Shown here piece after piece: positions 26,909-35,044 of a stretch of DNA of 64,000 bases. Under the pieces are notes generated by a model. It was not told the DNA's origin, searched no databases, and worked only from the letters and a program-made list of their open reading frames with translations. The DNA lies in assembly GCF_000773975.1 (NCBI RefSeq), contig NZ_JRUQ01000038.1, forward strand, positions 1 to 64,000, written 5' to 3'. The translations under genes were made by a program, and so were the position numbers. The stretch's first letter is position 1. Every line of letters starts with the position of its first letter. Source of the stretch: Erwinia typographi. GTDB lineage: Bacteria > Pseudomonadota > Gammaproteobacteria > Enterobacterales > Enterobacteriaceae.

Positions 26909-27562
26909 ATGAACTTAAAATCAACCAATCGCGATGTGACAATGTCACCCTTTGAAATTCTGATCGCCGCTATCGAAAAAGGCGAGCTGTTGCCGGGGGA
27001 GCGCTTACAGGAAACCCGGCTGGCAGAGCAGTTTGGCCTGAGCAGAACCCCGATCCGAGAAGCATTACACCGGCTGGAGACGCTCGGGCTTGCGGAGCCT
27101 GGTCCGAAGCGCGGGCTGATTGTGGCCAATATCAGCTATGAAAGGCTGCGCCAGCTGTTCGCGGTGCGGGAAGGGCTGGAGAGAATCGCCATCCAGCTGG
27201 CGGTTGCTGCCGCTTCCGACGAGGAGATTGCCCTGCTACAGAATATGGTCGACGCTGAGCAAACCCTTACCGACAGCCAGGCCCTGCACGATCATAACCG
27301 CCTGTTCCATCGCCAGATTTATCGTTCCACGCATAATCCTTATCTCAACGAAATGCTTGATAACCTGCGCATCCACCTCTCTCTCCTGCGCGGCACGACT
27401 TACGCCCTGCCCGAACGGGCGGAAGAGGCGAAAAACGAGCATCAGGCCATCGTCGACGCCCTCGCCCGCCACGACTCGCTGGCGGCGCAGGAAGCGGCCT
27501 GCCAGCATATCCGCAACGGCTATCGCGCGCGCCTGGCGATCGTCAGTCAGTTGGACCAGTGA
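26909..27562 (+). CDS. GntR-family (FadR/FCD) transcriptional regulator
   Basis: A 217-aa regulator. The N-terminal winged helix (ERLQETRLAEQFGLSRTPIREALHRLETLGLAE, about residues 32-64) is followed by an all-helical FCD ligand domain with metal-ligand-type residues (DHNRLFHRQIY and HQAIVDALARHD). Members usually sense organic acids. The start at 26909 has no good ribosome site, and an ATG at 26942 is the alternative. It is divergent from the MmgE/PrpD-ABC operon and most likely controls it through the inverted 12-mers between them. Confidence 0.88.
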   Translation: MNLKSTNRDVTMSPFEILIAAIEKGELLPGERLQETRLAEQFGLSRTPIREALHRLETLGLAEPGPKRGLIVANISYERLRQLFAVREGLERIAIQLAVAAASDEEIALLQNMVDAEQTLTDSQALHDHNRLFHRQIYRSTHNPYLNEMLDNLRIHLSLLRGTTYALPERAEEAKNEHQAIVDALARHDSLAAQEAACQHIRNGYRARLAIVSQLDQ

Positions 27563-27570
27563 GCCATTCC

Positions 27571-28215
27571 TCATTGAGCCTGCTGGCGGGCGGCTTTCCG
27601 GGTTACTTCGCCGGTTACCCCATAAAGAAATACGTTGACCGCCTCTCGCACCCTTTTTCTTATCTGGCAAAGGGTGACGGTTTGCGGTGTCCGCTCTAAC
27701 AGCCTGATTTCACAAGCGACGCAAAGGAGTGAGAGCAACTGCTGGGCCATCACTCGCGGGTCACCCATGCGCAGTTCCTGGCGGATCATCGCGCTATCCA
27801 GCGCATGCGTTATTTTTTCCAGCGCATCCCGCAGACCGGCCTCATAGAACAGCAGGCCGATGTCACTGCGTGAGCCATCGGCAATGACGCGGCGATAAAC
27901 ATTCAGCGCGTTCCGATCGTCCTGCATGACCAGCAGCAGCCGCACGCCAAAACAGACCAGTGTTTCCCGCAGGGGTCGCCCTCCGGGTTCAACCATAACC
28001 GCTACCGCCTGGGTCAGATGCCGGGTGGCATACGTGCGGATCACCGCCGTCAGCAGGGCCCTGACATCGACAAAATGATTACACAGCACTCGCTCTGAAC
28101 ACCCAAGCCGCACGGCCAGTATCCTGAAGGACAATAGCTGCGTATCGGGGTGCTCAAGCAGTGCCGCTGCTTCAGCGATGATGCGTTCCCCTGGAATATT
28201 CTGCGTCGTTTTCAT
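27571..28215 (-). CDS. TetR-family regulator, AefR-like paralogue 1
   Basis: A 214-aa TetR-type protein. Its helix-turn-helix (SFRILAVRLGCSERVLCNHFVDVRALLTAVI) departs from consensus, with Cys and Asn where Thr-Leu-Tyr usually stand, so DNA recognition may differ. The C-terminal half clearly matches the regulator at 33142 (NALNVYRRVIADG against PALQIYRVVVGEA; both end VNVFLYG/VKMFLYG). The ATG at 28215 follows GGGGGAGAAGC. It is divergent from the DUF3313-PqiABC genes and ends 8 bp from the convergent GntR gene. Confidence 0.82.
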   Translation of the reverse strand: MKTTQNIPGERIIAEAAALLEHPDTQLLSFRILAVRLGCSERVLCNHFVDVRALLTAVIRTYATRHLTQAVAVMVEPGGRPLRETLVCFGVRLLLVMQDDRNALNVYRRVIADGSRSDIGLLFYEAGLRDALEKITHALDSAMIRQELRMGDPRVMAQQLLSLLCVACEIRLLERTPQTVTLCQIRKRVREAVNVFLYGVTGEVTRKAARQQAQ

Positions 28216-28267
28216 GCTTCTCCCCCGCCCCTGCGTCAGAGGCAACGTTCACCGCCGAAACATTTTG

Positions 28268-28310
28268 TTGACAGTCTGAAGATTGTAATCAAAACTAGCC
28301 CGTACAGTTA
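28268..28310 (+). promoter_or_regulatory. Promoter and operator-like motif of DUF3313/pqi genes
   Basis: A -35 TTGACA (28268-28273) with 17 bp to a weak -10 AAAACT (28291-28296). The motif AACTAGCCCGTACAGTTA (28293-28310) covers the -10 and matches AACTAN4GTACAGT sites at 33031-33048 (minus strand) and 33828-33845. Confidence 0.55.
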
Positions 28311-28452
28311 TACAGTAATCACCCCCTGGCTGTCACGCTTTGCCTGACGGCTTTTTTAAGGACAAACGCCGCCTTATCTCAACCGGATTGGGCGGCGTTA
28401 AAAGCCAGAAATAATGGGGTTTCCACTCCCTAAACACTACAGGACATTTCAA

Positions 28453-29115
28453 ATGATGACGCTATCCCGGGCCACCTGCCCAGTTTTGATTTCGCTGGCC
28501 ATTCTGCTTAGCGGTTGCTCCAGTAATCAGCCCGTACGCTATGCCGGTATCGATTCTGCCGCACAACTCACTGCCAATACCGGCGATAATGCTGACCGCA
28601 TTCCTTACCGCTATGCTCCTCCGGTGGACTGGAGTAAATACCATTCTATGGTGATCGAGCCGGTAACGCTTTATCAGGGTAGCGACAATCAGTTCGGCGA
28701 CATGGAACAGGCAGACCGCCAGCAGTTGGCGAGCTACATGCAGAAAAAGTTTAGCGAGGAACTGCGCCCGCGTTTTCGACAAGTCTCTGCGCCCGCCCCC
28801 GATGCCCTGCGCCTGAAGTTAACGCTTACCGGTGCCGATACCACCACCCCATTCGTCGGCACTTTCACCAAGTTCGACCTGGCCGGTGGTCCCTACAATA
28901 TCGTTCAGTCCATCCGCGGTGGTCAGGGGATGTTCAGCGGCTCGGTGAATTATGCCGTCGAAATTTACGACGCATCGACCAATCATCTCCTGCATGCCTA
29001 TCTCGCCAAACAGTATCCGAACGCAATGAATGTCTCCGCCAGCGTTGGCTCGCTGAGTGCTGCGGAAGTGGGTATTGATAAAGGGGCCGAAGAGCTTGCT
29101 GAGCAATTGAAATAA
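28453..29115 (+). CDS. DUF3313-family outer-membrane-type lipoprotein
   Basis: A 220-aa lipoprotein. The signal peptide ends in the lipobox LLSGC, with the lipidated Cys near residue 20 followed by Ser-Ser, which favours outer-membrane sorting. The body carries the DUF3313 pattern: VDWSKYHSMVIEPVTLYQGSD, LRPRFRQVSAPAPDALRLKLTLTGADTT, and YAVEIYDASTNHLLHAYLAKQYPNAMNV. ATG 28453 follows AGGACATTTCAA. It is the first gene after the operator-bearing promoter and is separated from the split pqiA genes by a terminator-like hairpin. A role in envelope maintenance is suggested by context; molecular function is unknown. Confidence 0.82.
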   Translation: MMTLSRATCPVLISLAILLSGCSSNQPVRYAGIDSAAQLTANTGDNADRIPYRYAPPVDWSKYHSMVIEPVTLYQGSDNQFGDMEQADRQQLASYMQKKFSEELRPRFRQVSAPAPDALRLKLTLTGADTTTPFVGTFTKFDLAGGPYNIVQSIRGGQGMFSGSVNYAVEIYDASTNHLLHAYLAKQYPNAMNVSASVGSLSAAEVGIDKGAEELAEQLK

Positions 29116-29190
29116 CGCCTGAGCCTCCTAAGGCAGCTTTGTCACGCCACACCAGGGCGACGGAGATCAACTCTCCCCACGGATAAAATA

Positions 29191-29222
29191 GCAGACCGGT
29201 TGTTGAGCCGGTCTGCGCTTAC
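29191..29222 (+). terminator. Terminator-like hairpin between DUF3313 and pqiA genes
   Basis: GCAGACCGG and CCGGTCTGC form a 9-bp perfect stem with an 8-nt loop, followed by GCTTAC. It would reduce read-through into pqi. Confidence 0.5.
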
Positions 29223-29255
29223 ATTGTCTCTCAAGCGGGTTTCACTCAACTGAAC

Positions 29256-29882
29256 ATGAAAATATATCCTTCCCTGACCGTCTGCCCGCAGTGTGACAGC
29301 GTTTACCGCTATCGCCCTTATACGCCGGGGAGAACGGCAGTTTGCCAACGCTGTCAGGCCGTACTCTGGCGGGGCGACGGCAGCGCGGCCCATCACCTTC
29401 TGCCCCTTACGATAGCGGCCGCCGTCACTTTTTCTGTCGCCTGCATCAGCCCGGTGTTGCAGGTCGATTTTCATGGCGTCAACAATGAGGTGACGCTCTG
29501 GCAGGCGGCATGGGCGCTTTCATCAGGGGAGACACTGCCGCTGCTGGCGCTGTGCGCCCTGTTTTTACTGATGGCCGCGCCTGCGTTGCAGATTAGCCTG
29601 CTGAGCTGGCTGCTGCTGTTTGCCCGCTATCGTCGCCCTGCGCCAGGTTTTATCACCCTGATGAAAATGCTGCGATGGCTGCGCCCATGGAGCATGGTGG
29701 AAGTGGGAATGCTGGGCTTTGTGGTGGCCGCCGTTAAGCTGTCTTCTTTACTCGAGGTTGCCGTCGGGCCGGGCGGCTGGGCACTGGCCGCAGCTGGCAC
29801 GCTGATCATTATCATTACCCGCCACGATCTTCACCCTCTCTGGGCGCTGATGCCCGTTGCCCCGGACAATCACCATGAGTAA
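29256..29882 (+). CDS. pqiA: PqiA-like membrane protein, N-terminal half
   Basis: A 208-aa inner-membrane protein equal to one of the two repeated halves of E. coli PqiA (417 aa). A four-cysteine ribbon (CPQCDSVYRY ... CQRCQAVLW, residues 11-42) is followed by about four hydrophobic helices, with the family block LSSGETLPLLALCALFLLMAAPALQISLLSWLL. PqiA works with PqiBC in intermembrane lipid transport. Here the protein is encoded as two genes, with the second half starting inside the 3' end of this one. Both halves are complete, so the split is natural rather than a frameshift. Confidence 0.85.
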   Translation: MKIYPSLTVCPQCDSVYRYRPYTPGRTAVCQRCQAVLWRGDGSAAHHLLPLTIAAAVTFSVACISPVLQVDFHGVNNEVTLWQAAWALSSGETLPLLALCALFLLMAAPALQISLLSWLLLFARYRRPAPGFITLMKMLRWLRPWSMVEVGMLGFVVAAVKLSSLLEVAVGPGGWALAAAGTLIIIITRHDLHPLWALMPVAPDNHHE

Positions 29883-30495
29883 CGTGCCTTTTGCCCGTGA
29901 AGTCGGCGTTCGCGGCTGCCGTTTATGCGGATTAGTCTGTGAATATTTGCCGCCCCCATCGCCAGCCGGGTGCTGTCCACGCTGCCATTCAGAGCTGGCA
30001 GCCAGCCAGTCGCAGAATCTTTATGGTTGCTGGGCATTGCTGCTGGCCGCGATGATTTTCTACCTTCCCGCTAACGTCCTGCCGGTGATGTATACCAGCC
30101 TGTTTGGTCGGGGCAGCGAAAGTACCATTTTGTCCGGCGTGATCGAGTTCTGGCGCAGCGGTTCTTACGCTATTGCCGCCGTTATTTTTATCGCCAGCGT
30201 AGCGATCCCCTGTATGAAATTTCTGTCGCTGAGCGTGCTGCTGGTCGCTGCCGGTCGAAAAAGCCGCTGGGCCAGGCGTGAACGCACGCGGCTGTATCGT
30301 ATCACCGAGTGGATCGGCTGCTGGTCGATGCTGGATGTAGTGGTGGTGGCAGCAGTCTGCGGTCTGGTCCGGTTCCACTCGCTGAGCGAAGCTGAGCCAC
30401 GCCCCGGCATCCTGTTCTTTGCTCTGGTAGTCATACTGACCATGCTTTCAGCCCTGAGCTTTGAGCCAAAATTAATCTGGGAAGGTGATGAATGA
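29875..30495 (+). CDS. PqiA-like membrane protein, C-terminal half
   Basis: A 206-aa protein with its own four-cysteine ribbon (CRLCGLVCEY ... CCPRCHSELA) and helices including LLLAAMIFYLPANVLPVMYTSLFGRG and ITEWIGCWSMLDVVVVAAVCGL. The latter is the conserved PqiA/YebS 'WSM(L/V)DV' region. The ATG at 29875 overlaps the stop of the first half by 8 bp (ATGAGTAA). The next gene overlaps by 4 bp, so the cluster is tightly coupled. It belongs to the same lipid-transport complex as the neighbouring PqiB and PqiC. Confidence 0.85.
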   Translation: MSNVPFAREVGVRGCRLCGLVCEYLPPPSPAGCCPRCHSELAASQSQNLYGCWALLLAAMIFYLPANVLPVMYTSLFGRGSESTILSGVIEFWRSGSYAIAAVIFIASVAIPCMKFLSLSVLLVAAGRKSRWARRERTRLYRITEWIGCWSMLDVVVVAAVCGLVRFHSLSEAEPRPGILFFALVVILTMLSALSFEPKLIWEGDE

Positions 30496-32138
30496 ACCAT
30501 TGGCAAGCTGGCGAACCGCTGCTCAAACGGCGGCACTGGCGTAATGCCCTTATCTGGCTGGTCCCGGTTAGCGCGCTGCTGATCGCCATATCAATGCTGG
30601 TTCAGGTCCGGCTGGCCGCCGGGCCTGAGATCACCATCACCTTTCGCAGCGCAGCCGGGCTGGAAGCGGGCAAAACCGCCGTCAAATATAAAGACGTTAC
30701 GGTGGGCGTGGTTAAAGACATTACCCTCAGCCCGGACGATTCGCAGGTAGTGGTCCGGGTGCAGCTGGCAAAAAGCGCGCATAACCTGACCCGTTCCGAC
30801 ACGCGATTCTGGGTCGTCCGGCCGCGTATAGGCGTTAGCGGCGTCAGCGGTATCGATACCCTGCTTTCCGGGGCCTATATCGGCGTGGATCGGGGGGAAT
30901 CGACCGGGACCCGCACTGAATTTACCGGTCTTGAAATTGCGCCAGCGATCATCAGTGATACGCCGGGCAGTCAGTTTATCATTGAGGCTGACGATCTTGG
31001 TTCGCTGGATGCCGGCTCACCGGTTTACTATCGCCGGGTTCAGGTGGGACGAATTGCCTCGTATCATCTGCGCAAGGACGGCAAGGGTGTGGCGCTACGG
31101 GTGTTTATCGAGGCGCCTTACGATCGGCTGGTCACCGCTGATTCCCGGTTCTGGAATGTCAGCGGGGTTGACCTTTCCGTAAGCGGCGACGGTTTTCATT
31201 TAAAGACCCAGACCGTTGCGGCGATCATTGCTGGCGGCATCGCTTTCGCCACGCCGGAACACCGTTCAGCCCCCGCAGAAGATAGACCGGCCAGCTTTTC
31301 ACTGGCGTCAGACCAGGATACCGCAATGGCTCCGGCCGATGGACCAGCCATACCTTTCCAGTTGCGTTTTGAAAGTACCGTGCATGGTCTCGCCGTGGGT
31401 GCTCCGGTAGAGTTCTCCAGCGTAAAAATCGGTCGGGTGATTTCCGTCAGCCTCGATTACAACCCTGACGGCTATCGTTTTCCGACGGTGGTGGGTATTG
31501 AGGTTTATCCCTCCCGTATGGGGCATGTGCTGGACAAACTGCCGCGCGCCAGCGCAAACAATGTCGCTTATGAGACGGCTGTATTCACCCGAGATCTGGT
31601 CGCTCACGGGCTGCGCGCGCGCGCAACCTCCAGCAGCCTGCTGACTGGTCAGCTGTATATCTCCATTGATTTTGTCCCTGACGCGCCGAAGGTGGCCTTT
31701 GACATGACGGCGCATCCGCTACGCCTGCCGACCCTGAACGGCGGCCTGGACAAAATTCAGGAGCAGATGGCCGGGATAGTCACAAAAATCAACAAAATGC
31801 CGCTGGAATCCATCGGTAATAATCTCAACGGCACTCTGGCAGCGCTCGGTAAAACGTTGGCAACAGTGAATAACCAGACGCTGCCAGCCGCGAACAGCCT
31901 GATGAAGCAAACGCAGAAGACCACGGAACGCGCTCAGGATCTGTTGGCAGAAGACTCTCCGCTGCTGCTCTATTTCATGCAGACGCTACAGGAGGTCAGC
32001 CGAACGCTGCATACCGTACGCAGCCTGAGCGACCAGCTCGATCGCCATCCTGAGTCATTATTGCAGGGACGACCCGCTGACCCAGCTATAGCAGAAAGTA
32101 CCGGGGCGCATTCGGGTTCCACCAAAGGAAAATACTGA
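30492..32138 (+). CDS. pqiB: PqiB-like MCE-domain intermembrane lipid transport protein
   Basis: A 548-aa protein, the same size as E. coli PqiB (546). One N-terminal membrane helix (residues 18-40) is followed by three MCE domains. The first starts at PEITITFRSAAGLEAGKTAVKYKDVTVGVV, the second at SQFIIEADDLGSLDAGSPVYYRRVQVGRI, and the third at IPFQLRFESTVHGLAVGAPVEFSSVKIGRV. A helical tail follows (KIQEQMAGIVTKINKMPLESIG onwards). PqiB forms a hexameric tube across the periplasm. It overlaps pqiA-C by ATGA and abuts pqiC. Confidence 0.93.
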   Translation: MNHWQAGEPLLKRRHWRNALIWLVPVSALLIAISMLVQVRLAAGPEITITFRSAAGLEAGKTAVKYKDVTVGVVKDITLSPDDSQVVVRVQLAKSAHNLTRSDTRFWVVRPRIGVSGVSGIDTLLSGAYIGVDRGESTGTRTEFTGLEIAPAIISDTPGSQFIIEADDLGSLDAGSPVYYRRVQVGRIASYHLRKDGKGVALRVFIEAPYDRLVTADSRFWNVSGVDLSVSGDGFHLKTQTVAAIIAGGIAFATPEHRSAPAEDRPASFSLASDQDTAMAPADGPAIPFQLRFESTVHGLAVGAPVEFSSVKIGRVISVSLDYNPDGYRFPTVVGIEVYPSRMGHVLDKLPRASANNVAYETAVFTRDLVAHGLRARATSSSLLTGQLYISIDFVPDAPKVAFDMTAHPLRLPTLNGGLDKIQEQMAGIVTKINKMPLESIGNNLNGTLAALGKTLATVNNQTLPAANSLMKQTQKTTERAQDLLAEDSPLLLYFMQTLQEVSRTLHTVRSLSDQLDRHPESLLQGRPADPAIAESTGAHSGSTKGKY

Positions 32139-32743
32139 TGAAAATAGTACTACGGCCTCTGGCCTTCGGCGTATTGCTGTCCCTGGCCGCCTGCTCATCG
32201 CCGCCGGTACGTTATCACACGCTGGTCAGCCCGGCGTTGCCGGTCAGCCCCACCTCCCCGGTCCCTTTTGTGATTGAGATGCTGCCCGTCGGCGTACCAG
32301 CCCAGTTGGACACGCAAAATGTCATCATCAGATCGGGAAACAGCAGCATTGCCGTGCTCGATAATGACCGCTGGCTCAGCCCGCTGGGCGATGAGCTGCA
32401 AACGGCGCTGTCGACACAAATTACGCAGCGCCTGGGAACGCAGGATGTTGCGGGACTGGCCCGTGAAGAGGATAAACCGGTGGTGCGAATACTGGTGCAG
32501 GTCAGGCGCTTTGACAGCTGGCCGGGGAATTTCGCGCGTCTTGACGCACACTGGAGCCTCTCAACCCGACAGGGAGAAGAACGACGCCGGATCGTATGCA
32601 GCAGCCATTTAATACAAAATACGACGGGAGATTATACGCAGCTGTTTGCCGCCTGGCAGGATCTGCTGGCGAGAATGTCCGCTCAAATTACAACTACCGC
32701 AATCCGGTGGTCAGCGAGCGGAACGGGAACCTGCCCTTCTTAG
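32138..32743 (+). CDS. pqiC: PqiC-like (YmbA, DUF330) lipoprotein
   Basis: A 201-aa outer-membrane lipoprotein with the lipobox LAAC near residue 19 and the ABC-transport auxiliary fold: RYHTLVSP, IEMLPVGVPAQLDTQNVIIRSG, DNDRWLSPLGDELQTALSTQI. PqiC forms a cap for the PqiB needle in E. coli. It starts at the last base of the pqiB stop (TGATG), consistent with coupling. A bidirectional terminator lies downstream. Confidence 0.88.
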   Translation: MKIVLRPLAFGVLLSLAACSSPPVRYHTLVSPALPVSPTSPVPFVIEMLPVGVPAQLDTQNVIIRSGNSSIAVLDNDRWLSPLGDELQTALSTQITQRLGTQDVAGLAREEDKPVVRILVQVRRFDSWPGNFARLDAHWSLSTRQGEERRRIVCSSHLIQNTTGDYTQLFAAWQDLLARMSAQITTTAIRWSASGTGTCPS

Positions 32744-32777
32744 TGAGATGAGTCACGATCTCGAAAGGGGTAAAAGA

Positions 32778-32799
32778 CCGGGCCAGTTACCTGGCCCGG
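32778..32799. terminator. Bidirectional terminator between pqiC and micro-lipoprotein genes
   Basis: CCGGGCCAG and CTGGCCCGG form a 9-bp perfect stem with a TTAC loop. On the minus strand it is followed by TCTTTTACC. Confidence 0.65.
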
Positions 32800-32818
32800 G
32801 CAGAATACAGACTATTTT

Positions 32819-32899
32819 TTACAGATGGCTGCCGATAGAAAGGCAGCCGCTTAACATCACTACCGTGGCGATAACGCCGAGCACTCCCAGAATTTTCAT
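32819..32899 (-). CDS. 26-aa micro-lipoprotein
   Basis: A very short frame encoding a complete lipoprotein signal. The N-terminus MKILGVLGVIATVVML is a hydrophobic helix, the lipobox is MLSGC with Cys at residue 19, and only seven residues (LSIGSHL) follow. The ATG at 32899 is preceded by GGGAGGCGGA, a strong ribosome site. It lies just downstream of a second gene of the same design (32934-33005) and shares its promoter. It is comparable in size to lysis or entericidin-type peptides, but no named family is recognised. Product is inferred to be a lipidated envelope peptide. Confidence 0.65.
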   Translation of the reverse strand: MKILGVLGVIATVVMLSGCLSIGSHL

Positions 32900-32933
32900 T
32901 CCGCCTCCCGATTAACAAAGATTCGCCTGTTCA

Positions 32934-33005
32934 TCAGAACAGCGACACGCAGCCAGTCAGAAGCAGCACGGACGAAATCACACCTATCATGACAACAACG
33001 TTCAT
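32934..33005 (-). CDS. 23-aa micro-lipoprotein
   Basis: A 23-residue frame: MNVVVMIGVISSVLLLTGC followed by only VSLF. The lipobox LTGC places the lipidated Cys at residue 19, the same position as in the downstream 26-aa peptide. The ATG at 33005 follows GGAGAGTAAG, a strong ribosome site. A TTGACA promoter with an operator-like motif lies immediately upstream. It probably forms a two-gene unit with 32819-32899. With four residues after Cys19 the mature peptide would be only five residues plus lipid. Confidence 0.65.
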   Translation of the reverse strand: MNVVVMIGVISSVLLLTGCVSLF

Positions 33006-33030
33006 CTTACTCTCCATAACGCCAGTTAAA

Positions 33031-33072
33031 ATACTGTACGGTATAGTTTATTAAATGAGTAAAAATTGTCAA
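33031..33072 (-). promoter_or_regulatory. Promoter and operator-like motif of the micro-lipoproteins
   Basis: On the minus strand TTGACA (33067-33072) is 16 bp from TAAACT (33045-33050). The motif AACTATACCGTACAGTAT (33031-33048) overlaps the -10, in the same place as the matching motif in the pqi promoter. Confidence 0.65.
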
Positions 33073-33141
33073 GCCTCATAGCGACCTGTACAAGGCGATG
33101 ACGTTCAGTTGGTCGCGACTGTCGGAGATATTATGAAGAAG

Positions 33142-33774
33142 CTAGTTTTTACCGCCGTCCCGCGGCAGCGCGCCATAGAGGAACATCTTGACGCCGTTCC
33201 TGACCATTTGCTTGATCTGGGCCGGGGTAAAGCGCGGCAACTCCCGTTGAAAGAGTAAAATTTCGGTCTCGGCTTTTACCAGCGTGCCAAACTGCATGGC
33301 GAAGAACATGGGATCACCTTCCCGCAGCTCCCCGGTTTTTATCGCTTCGTCCATCACCTGCGCCAGTTTTTCCATACTCTGCCGGATACCTGACTCGCGG
33401 AACAAAGTGCCGATATCGGAATGCCCGGCCTCTCCCACCACCACACGGTAAATCTGTAGCGCAGGATTCTCACCGGTAAGCACCTGAAGCATAAGCTCGC
33501 CAAATCGGGTAAGCTTTTGCTCCAGCGAGCGCGACTCACTTCCGGGCTCGGTAAGAGAAGCCGCCGCCTCGGTCATAAAATTGGCGCTGTAAGTGCGTAC
33601 GATCGTCTCAAAAAGCGCTTCTTTCGACGTAAAATAGTTATAAAGGGTGGCTTTCGAGCCCCCGACACGTTTGGCGATGGCATCCATCGACGCGCGCTCA
33701 TACCCTATTTCCTGAAAAAGCTCCGCAGCGGCGGTGATTATGGCCTGTCGCCGCTCTTCTGTTAGTGTTCTCAT
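33142..33774 (-). CDS. TetR-family regulator, AefR-like paralogue 2
   Basis: A 210-aa TetR repressor with a consensus helix-turn-helix (ASMDAIAKRVGGSKATLYNYFTSKEALFETIV, residues 29-60) and a C-terminal AefR-like domain. It is a clear paralogue of the regulator at 27571-28215. The ATG at 33774 follows GGGAGAGAATCT. Its own promoter carries a copy of the AACTAN4GTACAGT motif that also sits at the pqi and micro-lipoprotein promoters, so it is the better candidate for the repressor of the whole locus. Confidence 0.85.
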   Translation of the reverse strand: MRTLTEERRQAIITAAAELFQEIGYERASMDAIAKRVGGSKATLYNYFTSKEALFETIVRTYSANFMTEAAASLTEPGSESRSLEQKLTRFGELMLQVLTGENPALQIYRVVVGEAGHSDIGTLFRESGIRQSMEKLAQVMDEAIKTGELREGDPMFFAMQFGTLVKAETEILLFQRELPRFTPAQIKQMVRNGVKMFLYGALPRDGGKN

Positions 33775-33826
33775 AGATTCTCTCCCTGTTTTTACTGAGA
33801 TCGTGGAGGCCAGTTATGACGATAAA

Positions 33827-33855
33827 TAACTAAACAGTACAGTTAATTTACGCAA
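33827..33855 (-). promoter_or_regulatory. Autoregulated promoter of the AefR-like tetR gene
   Basis: On the minus strand TTGCGT (33850-33855), a 17-bp spacer and TAGTTA (33827-33832). The spacer holds the motif AACTAAACAGTACAGTTA (33828-33845, plus strand). Confidence 0.55.
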
Positions 33856-34022
33856 TTATGCCACATTTCCCCGCGTCATGGTAACGCTGACATTATAAAA
33901 CGGTAGGCGCAGCGCATTTACATCATGCTCGCCGACGGCCAGCGAGCGCATAATAACGCCCCACCAGCCGTTTGCTCACGCCAGAAACGCTCACGGAGTT
34001 AGCCGCTTGCCGCAAAGATAAA

Positions 34023-34931
34023 TCACTGCTGACGCAGCCAGTCGATAAGCGCCCTCATCGCCGGAGACATCGATTTCCCCGCCGTCCAGCAAAGGTAATA
34101 TCCGGGAAACGCCATTTCCCACTCGTCGAGAATGCGGCACAGCGCGCCGGATATAAGATGCGCGCTGACCCTTTCCGCCGTCACCTGAGCAACGCCGGTC
34201 CCGGCGATGGCGGCCTGAAACTGCCGCTCACGGTCGTCCACCAGCAGATTGCCGGTGACCGGAATATTTTTTAGCTGCCCGTTATCCATAAATTGCCAGG
34301 GTTCCGCCGCCAGCGCTCCCGGCCAGCGCCAGCCAATACAGTTGTGCTGGCGCAAATCCTCCGGCTGCTTAATCGCCGGATGCTTTTCCAGATAAGACGG
34401 AGCAGCCACCACTATTTGATGCAGTTGCCCGCCGACGGGCACCGCAACGAGTCCAGGATCGAGCACTTCCCCAAGCCGGAGAGAAAGATCGTAGCCTCCC
34501 GTAACAAGGTCGACAGGAGAATCATGAGTCGTCGTATCAATATGCACATCGGGAAAAGAGGCGAGAAAGCCGGGTAGCTTGCGATCCAGAAACATCTCGG
34601 CCGCCGAGCGGAAGGCATGAATGCGGATTTTTCCCTTTATAATTTTACTGTTGGTATGTGCGTGAGTGAGCGCCCCGGCAAGGTTCTCTAACAGGGGAGC
34701 GGCCTGCTGATAAAGCGTTTTGCCATCCTCAGTGAGATTTACCGAGCGCGTGGTGCGGTTGAAAAGTCGCAACCCCAGACGTCCCTCAAACCCGCTTATC
34801 TGCTGGCTGACTGCGGACGCTGACACGCCCAGCAACTCGGCAGCGGCTCTGAAATTCAGCTGTTCCGCTACGGTAATAAACATTTTCAGCGCCAAAAAGT
34901 CCGAACTGTTAATCATTGTCAGCTCTGCCAT
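34023..34931 (-). CDS. LysR-family transcriptional regulator
   Basis: A 302-aa LysR regulator of the DsdC/AaeR-like single-gene class. The N-terminal winged helix is LNFRAAAELLGVSASAVSQQISGFEGRLGLRLFNRTTRSVNLTEDGK. The C-terminal periplasmic-binding-like domain follows (IKGKIRIHAF, GYDLSLRLGEVLDPGLVAVPVG). The start may instead be an ATG at 34916; neither has a strong ribosome site. It is divergent from the SnoaL-like gene at 35045, which is the likely target. Confidence 0.9.
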   Translation of the reverse strand: MAELTMINSSDFLALKMFITVAEQLNFRAAAELLGVSASAVSQQISGFEGRLGLRLFNRTTRSVNLTEDGKTLYQQAAPLLENLAGALTHAHTNSKIIKGKIRIHAFRSAAEMFLDRKLPGFLASFPDVHIDTTTHDSPVDLVTGGYDLSLRLGEVLDPGLVAVPVGGQLHQIVVAAPSYLEKHPAIKQPEDLRQHNCIGWRWPGALAAEPWQFMDNGQLKNIPVTGNLLVDDRERQFQAAIAGTGVAQVTAERVSAHLISGALCRILDEWEMAFPGYYLCWTAGKSMSPAMRALIDWLRQQ

Positions 34932-35044
34932 TATTAATTTCAGGTAATCACTTCAGTAAATAAATAGCAGATTATGTCATCAGGAAGAACAGTTATAGTG
35001 AGGGAATCGCTACACTCAAACCTTTATCTGGGGGAGAATCATCA

